Source of the DNA: JAZQNC01 sp045536155
Lineage (GTDB): Bacteria; Bacillota; Clostridia; Oscillospirales; CAG-272
Length of the DNA stretch: 11,882 nt
Assembly (NCBI GenBank): GCA_045536155.1
Contig: JAZSMZ010000011.1
Span: 1 to 11,882, forward strand
Direction of reading: 5' to 3'
This document shows, piece after piece, positions 6,575 to 11,882 of this stretch (within the stretch, counting starts at the first letter, position 1; the number at the start of each line of letters is the position of its first letter). Position numbers and translations under genes: made by a program. The notes beneath the pieces were generated by a model. It was not told the origin of the DNA and searched no databases. It saw only the letters and a program-made list of their open reading frames with translations.

Positions 6575-7381
6575 ATGACGATCACCGTATTAGTTGACAA
6601 TTACACCTATATCGACAAATATCTTCTCGGCGAGCCGGGATTTTCGGCGTACGTCGAGTGCGGCGGCGACCGCATACTTTTCGATACCGGATATTCGGAC
6701 GTTGTGGTGAAAAACGCGGCGGCGATGGGTATCGACATTGGCGGATGCAATCGAATTGTGCTCTCGCACGGTCACAACGACCACACGGGCGGACTGAAAT
6801 ATATTGCCGAAAAGTTTGATCTGTCGAAAAAAGAGCTGATTTATCACCCTCTTTGTTTTAGCGAAAAATATAAAGAGGGAAATTACATAGGCACTCCCTT
6901 TACCGAAAAAAAAGCAGGACAGCTGATGCAGTGTTCCGCTGTATCAACCCCCTATTTTTTGAGCAAAAACTGCGTATTTTTGGGAGAGATACCGCAAAAG
7001 GTCGATTTTGAGAGCCGTTACGCGCTCGGAAAGACCAATCGCGGCGGAATCATGGTGGAGGACTACCTTTACGACGATTCGGCGCTCGCCTTCAACACGC
7101 CCGAAGGCATTGTTGTTCTGGCAGGATGCGCTCACAGCGGCATATGCAACATAATCGAATATGCCCGTGAAAACCTGCAAAACGGGCGCGTTGCGGCGGT
7201 TATAGGCGGATTTCACCTGTCCGAGGTCAATGACCGACTCAAAAATACCGTTGCATACATGAAAAAGATTGGCGTCGGCGTGGTCTACCCCTGCCATTGC
7301 GTGTCCCTTGCGGCCAAATTTGAGATGGCAAAGTCGCTGCGAGTCGGCGAGGTTGGCGTCGGATTTAAATTCAGCATATAA
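6575..7381 (+). CDS. Metallo-beta-lactamase-fold hydrolase, COG1237 type
   Basis: This 268-residue cytoplasmic protein carries the di-metal site of the metallo-beta-lactamase fold: LSHGHNDHTGG (His65, His67, Asp69, His70), His187 in GCAHSGICNII, His214 in GGFHL and His241 in PCHC. The GCAHSG and GGFHL signatures are typical of COG1237, whose best-characterised archaeal member is annotated as 7,8-dihydropterin-6-methyl-4-(beta-D-ribofuranosyl)-aminobenzene-5'-phosphate synthase. Bacterial relatives are generally uncharacterised, so that product should not be assumed here. All metal ligands appear intact and the length is normal. The ATG at 6575 is preceded by only a weak CAGG. The next gene starts 39 bases downstream, possibly in the same transcript. 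Confidence 0.85.
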   Translation: MTITVLVDNYTYIDKYLLGEPGFSAYVECGGDRILFDTGYSDVVVKNAAAMGIDIGGCNRIVLSHGHNDHTGGLKYIAEKFDLSKKELIYHPLCFSEKYKEGNYIGTPFTEKKAGQLMQCSAVSTPYFLSKNCVFLGEIPQKVDFESRYALGKTNRGGIMVEDYLYDDSALAFNTPEGIVVLAGCAHSGICNIIEYARENLQNGRVAAVIGGFHLSEVNDRLKNTVAYMKKIGVGVVYPCHCVSLAAKFEMAKSLRVGEVGVGFKFSI

Positions 7382-7408
7382 AACATATTTTTATATATTT
7401 TTTCCCCG

Positions 7409-7415
7409 GAGGAAT
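7409..7415 (+). promoter_or_regulatory. Strong ribosome binding site for the SGNH hydrolase
   Basis: GGAGGAA lies just upstream of the ATG at 7421. It is among the strongest Shine-Dalgarno sequences in the window and fixes the start of the SGNH gene. It contrasts with the weak sites ahead of the neighbouring genes. Confidence 0.8.
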
Positions 7416-7420
7416 TCAAA

Positions 7421-8389
7421 ATGAGATATTTTAACGTAAAAGAAGAGCCCATCAAGGTCTATGGCTTGCTTGACAACTTCAACCGCCTGCCCGATGATAT
7501 AATCGACAAGGTAAACAACGAAGTCACCTGGCTTGCAACCTGCACCACAGGCGGACGCGTTCGCTTTGAGACGAGCTCAAACGTTATCGAAATAAGAGTA
7601 AAGCTTAAAAGAGAACCCATCGGCTGGGGTCATCAGCCCCGCTCGGGTTATACCGGCATAGATGTTTATCTCGACGGTCAGTTCAGAACCGTTTTCTATC
7701 CCGGACACAACGACAAGGAATTCACCGGCACCCTTTACAAGGATCCGGGCAGCCGCGCTGTTGAGATCAACCTTCCTTTGGCAAACGGAATCGAAGAGAT
7801 GGTTATCGGTATTGTGGACGAAGCGGATATCGCTCCCCCCAAGCCCTACAAATATGAAAAGCCCATCGTTTTCTACGGCTCGTCCATCACCATGGGCGGA
7901 TGCGCAACCCGTCCCGGTTTGTGCTATGTTTCCCGCGTTTCCCGCCGTCTCAACGCAAATCATATCAATCTCGGCTTCTCGGGCTCTGCTCTTGGCGAGC
8001 AGGTTATGGCCGACTACATTGCATCTCTTGATATGTCGGCATTCGTTCTCGACTACGACCACAATGCTCCCAACGTGGCTCATCTTGAGGCAACTCACTA
8101 CAACATGTATGAAACGGTCAGAAAGGCTCATCCCGATATCCCGATCATCATGGTAACCAAGCCCGACTTTGAAAACGGCTATTTTGAGAGCATGGATCGC
8201 CGCGTATTTATTATGAGCAACTACGTCAAGGCATACAAAACGGGGGACAGAAACGTATTCTTCTGCGACGGCAAGGCCTTCTTCACCGGTACCGACCGCG
8301 ACAGCTGCACCGTCGACTTTACACATCCCAACGACCTCGGCCACGACAGAATGGCAGAGGGAATCTATCGCGAAATTCCGCTTCGCTGA
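7421..8389 (+). CDS. Two-domain SGNH/GDSL-type esterase
   Basis: The 322-residue protein has an N-terminal beta domain (about 1-145) with YTGIDVYLDG, resembling the GxDLY domain that precedes SGNH-type esterases, and a C-terminal SGNH hydrolase domain. Seen catalytic blocks: YGSSIT with nucleophile Ser155, Gly in NLGFSGSA, Asn215 in DYDHNAP, and the Asp299-x-x-His302 pair in DFTHPNDLGH. This is a complete SGNH set. By family knowledge such proteins deacylate carbohydrates or small esters. There is no signal peptide or membrane segment, so action inside the cell on imported sugar derivatives is likely (inference). The upstream hydrolase and the nearby Gfo/Idh/MocA gene fit sugar metabolism. 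The substrate cannot be assigned from sequence. Confidence 0.85.
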   Translation: MRYFNVKEEPIKVYGLLDNFNRLPDDIIDKVNNEVTWLATCTTGGRVRFETSSNVIEIRVKLKREPIGWGHQPRSGYTGIDVYLDGQFRTVFYPGHNDKEFTGTLYKDPGSRAVEINLPLANGIEEMVIGIVDEADIAPPKPYKYEKPIVFYGSSITMGGCATRPGLCYVSRVSRRLNANHINLGFSGSALGEQVMADYIASLDMSAFVLDYDHNAPNVAHLEATHYNMYETVRKAHPDIPIIMVTKPDFENGYFESMDRRVFIMSNYVKAYKTGDRNVFFCDGKAFFTGTDRDSCTVDFTHPNDLGHDRMAEGIYREIPLR

Positions 8390-8420
8390 ATCGGATAATC
8401 GAACAATCGGATAATCGGAT
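8389..8420 (+). repeat. Four-unit octamer tandem repeat before rlmH
   Basis: AATCGGAT, AATCGAAC, AATCGGAT and AATCGGAT follow one another, starting on the last base of the SGNH stop codon and ending two bases before the rlmH ATG. The unit is not a multiple of three. The repeat fills the whole intergenic space and leaves no Shine-Dalgarno sequence for rlmH. Confidence 0.85.
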
Positions 8421-8422
8421 AA

Positions 8423-8845
8423 ATGGTATCAATTACGATAATATGCGTTGGTGCGCTTCGCGATAAATTCTATCGCGAGGCCGCCGACGAATACGAAAAG
8501 CGCCTCGGCGCTTTTTGCAAGCTTAAAACGATCGAAACGAGCGACGAAAAGCTTGCCTCGGTAATACCGCAAAAGGCATACAAGATCGCCCTTTGCGTTG
8601 AGGGCAAGATGCTGTCGTCGGAGGAGCTTGCCGACAAGGTTGAAAGCGTGATAGGCGGCGGAAAAAGCGAGATTTGCTTTATCATCGGCGGCTTTGATGG
8701 CCTTGACGAGAAGATCAAAGCGATGTGTGACCTTCGCCTTTCCTTTTCTAAGATGACCTTCCCCCACCGCCTGATGAGGGTGTTTTTGCTCGAGCAGATC
8801 TATCGCGCGTTCACGATAATCAATCATCAGAACTATCATCATTAG
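8423..8845 (+). CDS. rlmH: 23S rRNA pseudouridine-1915 N3-methyltransferase
   Basis: RlmH methylates pseudouridine 1915 in helix 69 of 23S rRNA on the assembled 70S ribosome, using S-adenosylmethionine bound in a SPOUT knot. The signature regions are present: ITIICVGALRDKFYREAADEY at the N terminus, the SAM-pocket strand FIIGGFDGL (residues 86-94), LSFSKMTFPHRLMRVFLLEQIYRAF (106-130) and a C-terminal NYHH resembling the usual EPYHK. The length of 140 is about 19 short of the usual 155-160; the missing part falls in the variable region around residues 30-50, so the fold should survive. The start lacks a Shine-Dalgarno site because the spacer is an octamer repeat; translation may depend on coupling with the SGNH gene 33 bases upstream. 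Confidence 0.92.
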   Translation: MVSITIICVGALRDKFYREAADEYEKRLGAFCKLKTIETSDEKLASVIPQKAYKIALCVEGKMLSSEELADKVESVIGGGKSEICFIIGGFDGLDEKIKAMCDLRLSFSKMTFPHRLMRVFLLEQIYRAFTIINHQNYHH

Positions 8846-8875
8846 AAAGAATTTTTCGCCAGAGAAATTCTTTCT
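8844..8875 (+). terminator. Hairpin overlapping the rlmH stop
   Basis: AGAAAGAATTT (8844-8854) pairs perfectly with AAATTCTTTCT (8865-8875), starting within the TAG stop. The stem is AT-rich and followed by ACATTTC, not a clean T-run, so it is a weak intrinsic terminator at best. Confidence 0.5.
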
Positions 8876-8898
8876 ACATTTCAAAAAATTGAGTAAAA

Positions 8899-9100
8899 GA
8901 AAGGGAAGAAAAACCTACGGTTTTTCTGATTTCATTGCGCTCCCCGGCGCGCGGCCTCTTACTTTCTCTTTCTTCAAAGAGAAAGTAACAAAGAGAACGA
9001 AGTCAAGGGTTTTGCACCCTTGACCAACCCGCACCGAGGGATGCGAGCTCGCGCTCGCAATTCCCTCGGACTCCCTCTTGGGGGGCATTCAATATGATCC
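8899..9100 (+). repeat. Structured intergenic repeat, copy B (plus orientation)
   Basis: Most of the rlmH-cmk spacer is this element, the inverted counterpart of 2561-2769. Hairpins in order: AGAAAAA/TTTTTCT; ACTTTCTCTTT/AAAGAGAAAGT around CTTC; AAGGGT/ACCCTT; and a long bipartite stem CGAGGGA/TCCCTCG enclosing GCGAGC/GCTCGC. The conserved unpaired-looking block GCTCCCCGGCGCGC lies between the first two. Stem differences from copy A are compensated: GGGC/GCCC against GGGT/ACCC, and GAGAGC/GCTCTC against GCGAGC/GCTCGC. Both copies end in TGATCC. There is no open reading frame. The remaining 45 bases before cmk hold only the cmk ribosome binding site. Confidence 0.78.
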
Positions 9101-9145
9101 GCCGTAACTCAAAAAGAGCGAATATAACAAATAAAGGAGTACACT

Positions 9146-9817
9146 ATGGCACATCTCACAGTTGCGCTTGACGGACCTTCCGGTTCGGGCAAATCGTCCG
9201 TTGCGAAGGTAATATCGCAAAAGCTTGGCATACATTATCTCGACACCGGCGCGATATACCGTACCGTCGGTCTTTATATGCTCGAAAACGGCATTGATCC
9301 CAAAAACGAAGAGGCCGTTGTAAAAGCGCTGCCCGATGTAAAGCTTGATCTGGTTTTCGAGGGTAAAATACAAAAGATGTATCTTGATAAGCGCGAGGTC
9401 ACCGATCGGGTTCACGACGACGACGTGTCGGTTTATGCATCCGACGTGTCAAAGCATGGACCTGTCCGCGCGATGCTGCTTGATCTTCAGCGCGACGTTG
9501 CCCGTAAAAACGAGGTCATTATGGACGGACGCGACATCGGCACGGTAATTCTGCCCAATGCGCTCGTAAAGATATTCCTCACCGCGCCCATCGAGGTGCG
9601 CGCCGAGCGCCGTTACAAGCAGATGCTCGAAAAGGGATTTGAGACCACCTACGAGGAAGTCCTTTCCGATATGAAATCGCGCGACGAAAACGATCGCAAC
9701 CGCAAAATTGCCCCTGCTATCCCTGCCGACGATGCAGTCATACTCGACAACGGCGACATGACGATGGAAGAAACAATTTCGAAAATTATTGAGATAATCG
9801 AAGAAAAGAATAAATAA
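9146..9817 (+). CDS. cmk: Cytidylate kinase
   Basis: Cmk transfers phosphate from ATP to CMP and dCMP, supplying CDP for nucleic acid and phospholipid synthesis. The 223-residue protein has the P-loop GPSGSGKS (10-17), YLDTGAIYR for the CMP site, the DGRDIGTVILPNA segment (127-139) and an Arg-rich lid with EVRAERRYKQM, and ends with the usual acidic helix. Length is normal. The start is supported by AAAGGAG nine bases upstream of the ATG. A strong terminator lies six bases after the stop. In many Firmicutes ispH and rpsA follow cmk; here the gene ends its transcript and a transposon remnant follows. Confidence 0.96.
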   Translation: MAHLTVALDGPSGSGKSSVAKVISQKLGIHYLDTGAIYRTVGLYMLENGIDPKNEEAVVKALPDVKLDLVFEGKIQKMYLDKREVTDRVHDDDVSVYASDVSKHGPVRAMLLDLQRDVARKNEVIMDGRDIGTVILPNALVKIFLTAPIEVRAERRYKQMLEKGFETTYEEVLSDMKSRDENDRNRKIAPAIPADDAVILDNGDMTMEETISKIIEIIEEKNK

Positions 9818-9822
9818 AAAAT

Positions 9823-9846
9823 GCTCGGCAAAAGCCGAGCTTTTTT
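9823..9846 (+). terminator. Intrinsic terminator of cmk
   Basis: GCTCGGC, loop AAAA, GCCGAGC, then six T. This is a textbook rho-independent terminator, six bases downstream of the cmk stop and overlapping by two bases the stop codon of the minus-strand transposase remnant. Confidence 0.95.
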
Positions 9847-10025
9847 ACTCATCAAACAGTTCGTCCAAATGACAAAGGCAGGATTTTTATAAATGTATCT
9901 CATAGTCTTCACGATTTTTTATGATGTGATCGTAAAAATTGCGCTGCCAAATATTATGGCCGTATTCTTTATTGCAAAACCGTTTAAAAGTTGAAACGAA
10001 GCGCGAAACGACCGAGTGTTGTTTC
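9845..10025 (-). pseudogene. Remnant of a REP-associated tyrosine transposase (RAYT)
   Basis: The minus strand encodes, in one frame, VSRFVSTFKRFCNKEYG and NIWQRNFYDHIIKNREDYE, then in a second frame RYIYKNPA, and in a third LDELFDE followed by TAA at 9845-9847. Joined, these give the C-terminal half of a Y1-type (IS200-like, TnpA-REP) transposase, where the order WQRxYYDHIIRNxxDY, YIxxNPxxW, xDELF is standard. The Tyr in FYDH is in the position I expect for the catalytic residue. At least two frameshifts break the frame and the N-terminal half with the HUH motif is missing, so it cannot be active. The remnant begins against the palindromic repeat at 10025-10052, which is partly translated in the same frame. 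Enzymes of this family mobilise REP palindromes. Confidence 0.8.
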
Positions 10026-10052
10026 GTAGGGGGCGACGTCCTCGACGCCCCG
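10025..10052 (+). repeat. Short GC-rich palindromic repeat (REP-like) beside the RAYT remnant
   Basis: It begins CGTAGGGGGCGACGTC and ends CTCGACGCCCCG, the same family as 3746-3764 and 6472-6500, with GGGGCG/CGCCCC arms. It abuts the upstream edge of the transposase remnant, the arrangement expected if this repeat is or was a RAYT substrate. Confidence 0.78.
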
Positions 10053-10088
10053 TTAAGACATAAAATTGATCCGCAGAAAACAAATAGT

Positions 10089-10123
10089 AAACCCCGACAG
10101 ATTTTCAAGGTCTGTCGGGGTTT
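10089..10123 (-). terminator. Bidirectional terminator-like hairpin
   Basis: AAACCCCGACAGA (10089-10101) pairs perfectly with TCTGTCGGGGTTT (10111-10123). It lies 34 bases downstream of the stop of the minus-strand zinc-knuckle gene, where it likely ends that transcript; the symmetrical AAA/TTT flanks allow weak function in both directions. Confidence 0.7.
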
Positions 10124-10157
10124 GTTGTACTATTTGATAAATTGGAATTTGTCTAAC

Positions 10158-10652
10158 TCACATAGTTTCTAAATCTAACCATTCTTTGTCGGACAGTCCA
10201 CACTTTTTGCAAGATAAAGAAATAGTAATCCACTCAAATGCATTTACCCAATCTTCCAAAGTAAAGGTATCGTCATTTGATAGACATTCCTCTTCGAAAT
10301 CTTCTTTGCCTTGCGAGGAAATTTTGACAACTATACTAAAAATATCTTCTGCACATTTTGAACACGAATACTTTTCAAATGGTTCTTCTCTGTCAAGGAA
10401 ATCATCACCGCACACAAAACCGTCCCATCCATGCTTTCCGCTGTCGAAGATAATATATTCAGTCTTGCACTCTTTGCATAATAATTTTACTATTTGCCTG
10501 TCATTGCTTTCCCAAATTTCAAAAAACTCGTTGCCACATGGACATTTAATTTTGCCTGTTACCTCCAATTCACTATTGCTATTACCAATAGGAAGCATAA
10601 TTGCTTGTAAATGTGTAGGTATCGGCAATGTTGCAGTAGCCTTGTTTTTCAT
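10158..10652 (-). CDS. Uncharacterised protein with two zinc-knuckle pairs
   Basis: I do not recognise this 164-residue protein. It has eight cysteines in regular half-sites: CPC at 37-39, CKEC at 59-62, CSKC at 97-100 and CKKC at 148-151, which could form two zinc-ribbon-like sites. It is acidic between them and has no signal peptide or membrane segment. The frame is open for 38 codons further upstream, but the ATG at 10652 is chosen because GGAGGT sits seven bases before it and the extension runs into repeat-like sequence. Base composition is visibly more AT-rich than the housekeeping genes, and it is bounded by a terminator and RAYT remnant on one side and a MITE-like element on the other, which suggests acquisition. 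DNA or RNA binding or protein contact are possible but unproven. Confidence 0.75.
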   Translation of the reverse strand: MKNKATATLPIPTHLQAIMLPIGNSNSELEVTGKIKCPCGNEFFEIWESNDRQIVKLLCKECKTEYIIFDSGKHGWDGFVCGDDFLDREEPFEKYSCSKCAEDIFSIVVKISSQGKEDFEEECLSNDDTFTLEDWVNAFEWITISLSCKKCGLSDKEWLDLETM

Positions 10653-10658
10653 TTTGAA

Positions 10659-10664
10659 ACCTCC
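10659..10664 (-). promoter_or_regulatory. Ribosome binding site deciding the zinc-knuckle start
   Basis: GGAGGT on the minus strand is correctly spaced from the ATG at 10652. This rules against the longer open frame starting at 10766. Confidence 0.8.
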
Positions 10665-10708
10665 ATTCAATAAATTCTTATTTATCGTTCTTTTTATCGC
10701 CAGTTTCG

Positions 10709-10725
10709 CCTTTGTATTACAAAGG
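10709..10725. promoter_or_regulatory. Inverted repeat upstream of the zinc-knuckle gene
   Basis: CCTTTGT ATT ACAAAGG is a perfect 7-bp inverted repeat, 57 bases upstream of the minus-strand start codon. This is operator-like spacing and symmetry, but I cannot place promoter elements around it with confidence. Confidence 0.35.
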
Positions 10726-10764
10726 CATAGGGCAAAGCCCTTGCCCCTAAGGTTGAGCGCATCC

Positions 10765-10904
10765 AAAGCCTCCCTCCGGGAGGGAGCTCCCGACGGAGTC
10801 GGGTGAGGGAGAGCGCGTTACAACAAAGCTTGTCAAAACTTCAAAGTCACGCAGACTCCTTCCGTCACGCTACGCGTGCCACCTCCCTCTCGGAGGGAGG
10901 CTTT
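10765..10904. mobile_element. MITE-like element with terminal inverted repeats
   Basis: The 140-bp element begins AAAGCCTCCCTCCG (10765-10778) and ends with the exact reverse complement CGGAGGGAGGCTTT (10891-10904). The left end folds into CTCCCTCC/GGGAGGGAG and CCCGAC/GTCGGG hairpins followed by TGAGGGAG, and the right end has CACGC/GCGTG and CCTCCCTC/GGAGGGAGG hairpins. There is no coding capacity and no obvious target-site duplication. The left half has the same plan as the repeat at 6401-6448. This and the flanks fill most of the 10653-11016 spacer. Confidence 0.75.
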
Positions 10905-10923
10905 TCGCTAACTCCATTATATC

Positions 10924-10956
10924 AAAAATCGGCAGAGAAAACAATATCTCTGCCGA
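10924..10956 (-). terminator. Intrinsic terminator of the Gfo/Idh/MocA gene
   Basis: On the minus strand TCGGCAGAGA, loop TATTGTTT, TCTCTGCCGA is followed by TTTTT. The 10-bp stem and T-run lie about 60 bases after the stop at 11017. Confidence 0.88.
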
Positions 10957-11016
10957 AATCTTTGTGCCGTCTATTTCTCCGCTAAGAATGCAGAGAGAAG
11001 CGCCCTTTTTTTATTT

Positions 11017-11882
11017 TTACAGATCCACTCTTATAACCTGATTCTTTTCAACCGATTCGAAGCAGGCTTCCATAACCTTGACAACTCTCATCATCTGCTC
11101 GTGAGTTACGATCTGCTCTTCTTTGCCGTCGATGGCGAGCGAGAAGTTGCGGTAATAATCGTGTACGTCGGACGAAGGACGCTCCCACTCGAACTCATCG
11201 GTGGTAATGCTGTCCCGCGGAGCCATCGTCTTTGTAAGTCCTGCCGCGGTTTCAACGGGAATAACGTCGCTTTCGTGCCATGCCTTGCAAACGGTTACCT
11301 TTGCATTCTGGCGCCAATCGTGGATTATCGCCGTACCCTTGTCGCCCTGTATGTAGAATCGGGGCATTGAGATGAAGTTGAGCGTGCCGACCTCGATATA
11401 TGCGCGTGCGCCGGTATCAAATCCGATATTCAGCTGGAATCCGTCGTCTACTTCCTCATTTGTGAGGTGATCGAAGCGGCAATGGATGCTTTCGATCTTG
11501 CCGTCCATGATGAGCAATATCTGGTCGATGAGGTGAACGCCCCAGTCATAGAGCATACCGCCGCCGTACTGCTTGAGGCCTCTCCAGTCGGAGGGGATCC
11601 CGCGCGAGCCGTGGATGCGCGATTCGATGTTGAAAACCTTGCCTATCTTGCCCGATTCCTTGATGGCCTTCATTGCAAGATAGTCAACGTCCCAGCGTCT
11701 GTTTTGGTGAACGGTAAAGAAAACGTTATTCTTCTTTGCGGCAGCTACCATATCGTCAAAATCACCTACAGAGAGTGCAACGGGCTTTTCGCAGATAACG
11801 TGTTTTTTTGCATTGAGGGCTGTGATAACTATATCCTTATGCACGTCATTCGGGGTTGCGCAGAGAACTATATCCACTTTCT
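11017..11882 (-). CDS. Gfo/Idh/MocA-family oxidoreductase (5' end outside window)
   Basis: About 287 residues of an NAD(P)-dependent sugar or inositol dehydrogenase-like enzyme are visible. Seen: the end of the Rossmann domain with VLCATPNDVHKDIVITAL, then HVICEKPVAL with the catalytic Lys of the EKP motif, TVHQNRRWD, and the C-terminal alpha/beta domain with GGGMLYDWGVHLIDQ, whose Asp and His match the substrate-binding positions of the family. The frame stays open to the window edge (codons AAA and GTG before DIVLCA), and the GxGxxG nucleotide-binding motif lies beyond it, so this is a cut gene and not a true GTG start. Substrate cannot be told in this broad family; the nearby SGNH esterase and PfkB kinase suggest sugar metabolism in general. 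A terminator follows the stop. Confidence 0.9.
   Translation of the reverse strand, partial: KVDIVLCATPNDVHKDIVITALNAKKHVICEKPVALSVGDFDDMVAAAKKNNVFFTVHQNRRWDVDYLAMKAIKESGKIGKVFNIESRIHGSRGIPSDWRGLKQYGGGMLYDWGVHLIDQILLIMDGKIESIHCRFDHLTNEEVDDGFQLNIGFDTGARAYIEVGTLNFISMPRFYIQGDKGTAIIHDWRQNAKVTVCKAWHESDVIPVETAAGLTKTMAPRDSITTDEFEWERPSSDVHDYYRNFSLAIDGKEEQIVTHEQMMRVVKVMEACFESVEKNQVIRVDL

Noticed and set aside
8389..8420. CRISPR-like array.
   Set aside because: Units are eight bases with no spacers; it is a simple tandem repeat.
8423..8845. rlmH as a truncated pseudogene because it is only 140 residues.
   Set aside because: Both ends and all SAM-site motifs are present; the shortfall is a variable loop.
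10653..10766. A 38-codon N-terminal extension of the zinc-knuckle protein.
   Set aside because: The internal ATG at 10652 has a strong Shine-Dalgarno site, and the extension overlaps an inverted repeat and element-flanking sequence.
10186..10806. Plus-strand open frame of 206 codons opposite the zinc-knuckle gene.
   Set aside because: The minus strand has paired cysteine motifs, a GGAGGT site and a downstream terminator; the plus frame is Ser/Leu/His-rich low-information sequence that runs into the MITE-like element.

Overview
The window looks like a chromosomal contig end from an uncultured clostridial bacterium (Bacillota, probably a gut-type Oscillospirales-like lineage). Grounds: a RemB-type DUF370 gene next to gyrB as in Bacillus and many Firmicutes, clostridial-style GyrA and GyrB sequences, and the short GC-rich palindromic repeats scattered between genes in such genomes. 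The taxonomic call is inference from family resemblance. Bases 1-29 match, in reverse complement, a BGI/MGI sequencing adapter, so the left edge is probably a contig end with untrimmed adapter, and the expected upstream recF is absent.

Layout. 98-334 remB-like, followed by an orphan second copy of the last 13 codons of that gene (367-408). 460-2424 gyrB. 2425-2802 is a gene-free spacer with a hairpin, a possible three-way-junction structure and a structured repeat. 2803-3735 is a PfkB sugar kinase resembling 1-phosphofructokinase, placed unusually between gyrB and gyrA (3809-6379). Then come a COG1237-type metallo-beta-lactamase-fold hydrolase (6575-7381), a two-domain SGNH/GDSL esterase (7421-8389), rlmH (8423-8845), a second copy of the structured repeat, and cmk (9146-9817) with a strong intrinsic terminator. 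Downstream of cmk the region becomes accessory: a decayed REP-associated tyrosine transposase on the minus strand, a GC-rich palindromic repeat, a more AT-rich zinc-knuckle protein of unknown function on the minus strand, a MITE-like element, and a Gfo/Idh/MocA oxidoreductase on the minus strand that runs off the right edge.

Functionally the left part is housekeeping: DNA topology (GyrA2B2), ribosome maturation (RlmH) and nucleotide supply (Cmk), interleaved with sugar-metabolism genes (PfkB kinase, SGNH esterase, Gfo/Idh/MocA enzyme). The most distinctive content is non-coding. Two inverted copies of a roughly 200-bp element (2561-2769 and 8899-9100) differ by compensatory changes in at least three hairpins. 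There are also two families of small palindromic repeats and a dead RAYT transposase touching one of them. Both gyrase subunits carry non-standard residues at positions linked to quinolone susceptibility. I found no CRISPR array, rRNA or tRNA, and no clear defence or secretion system.
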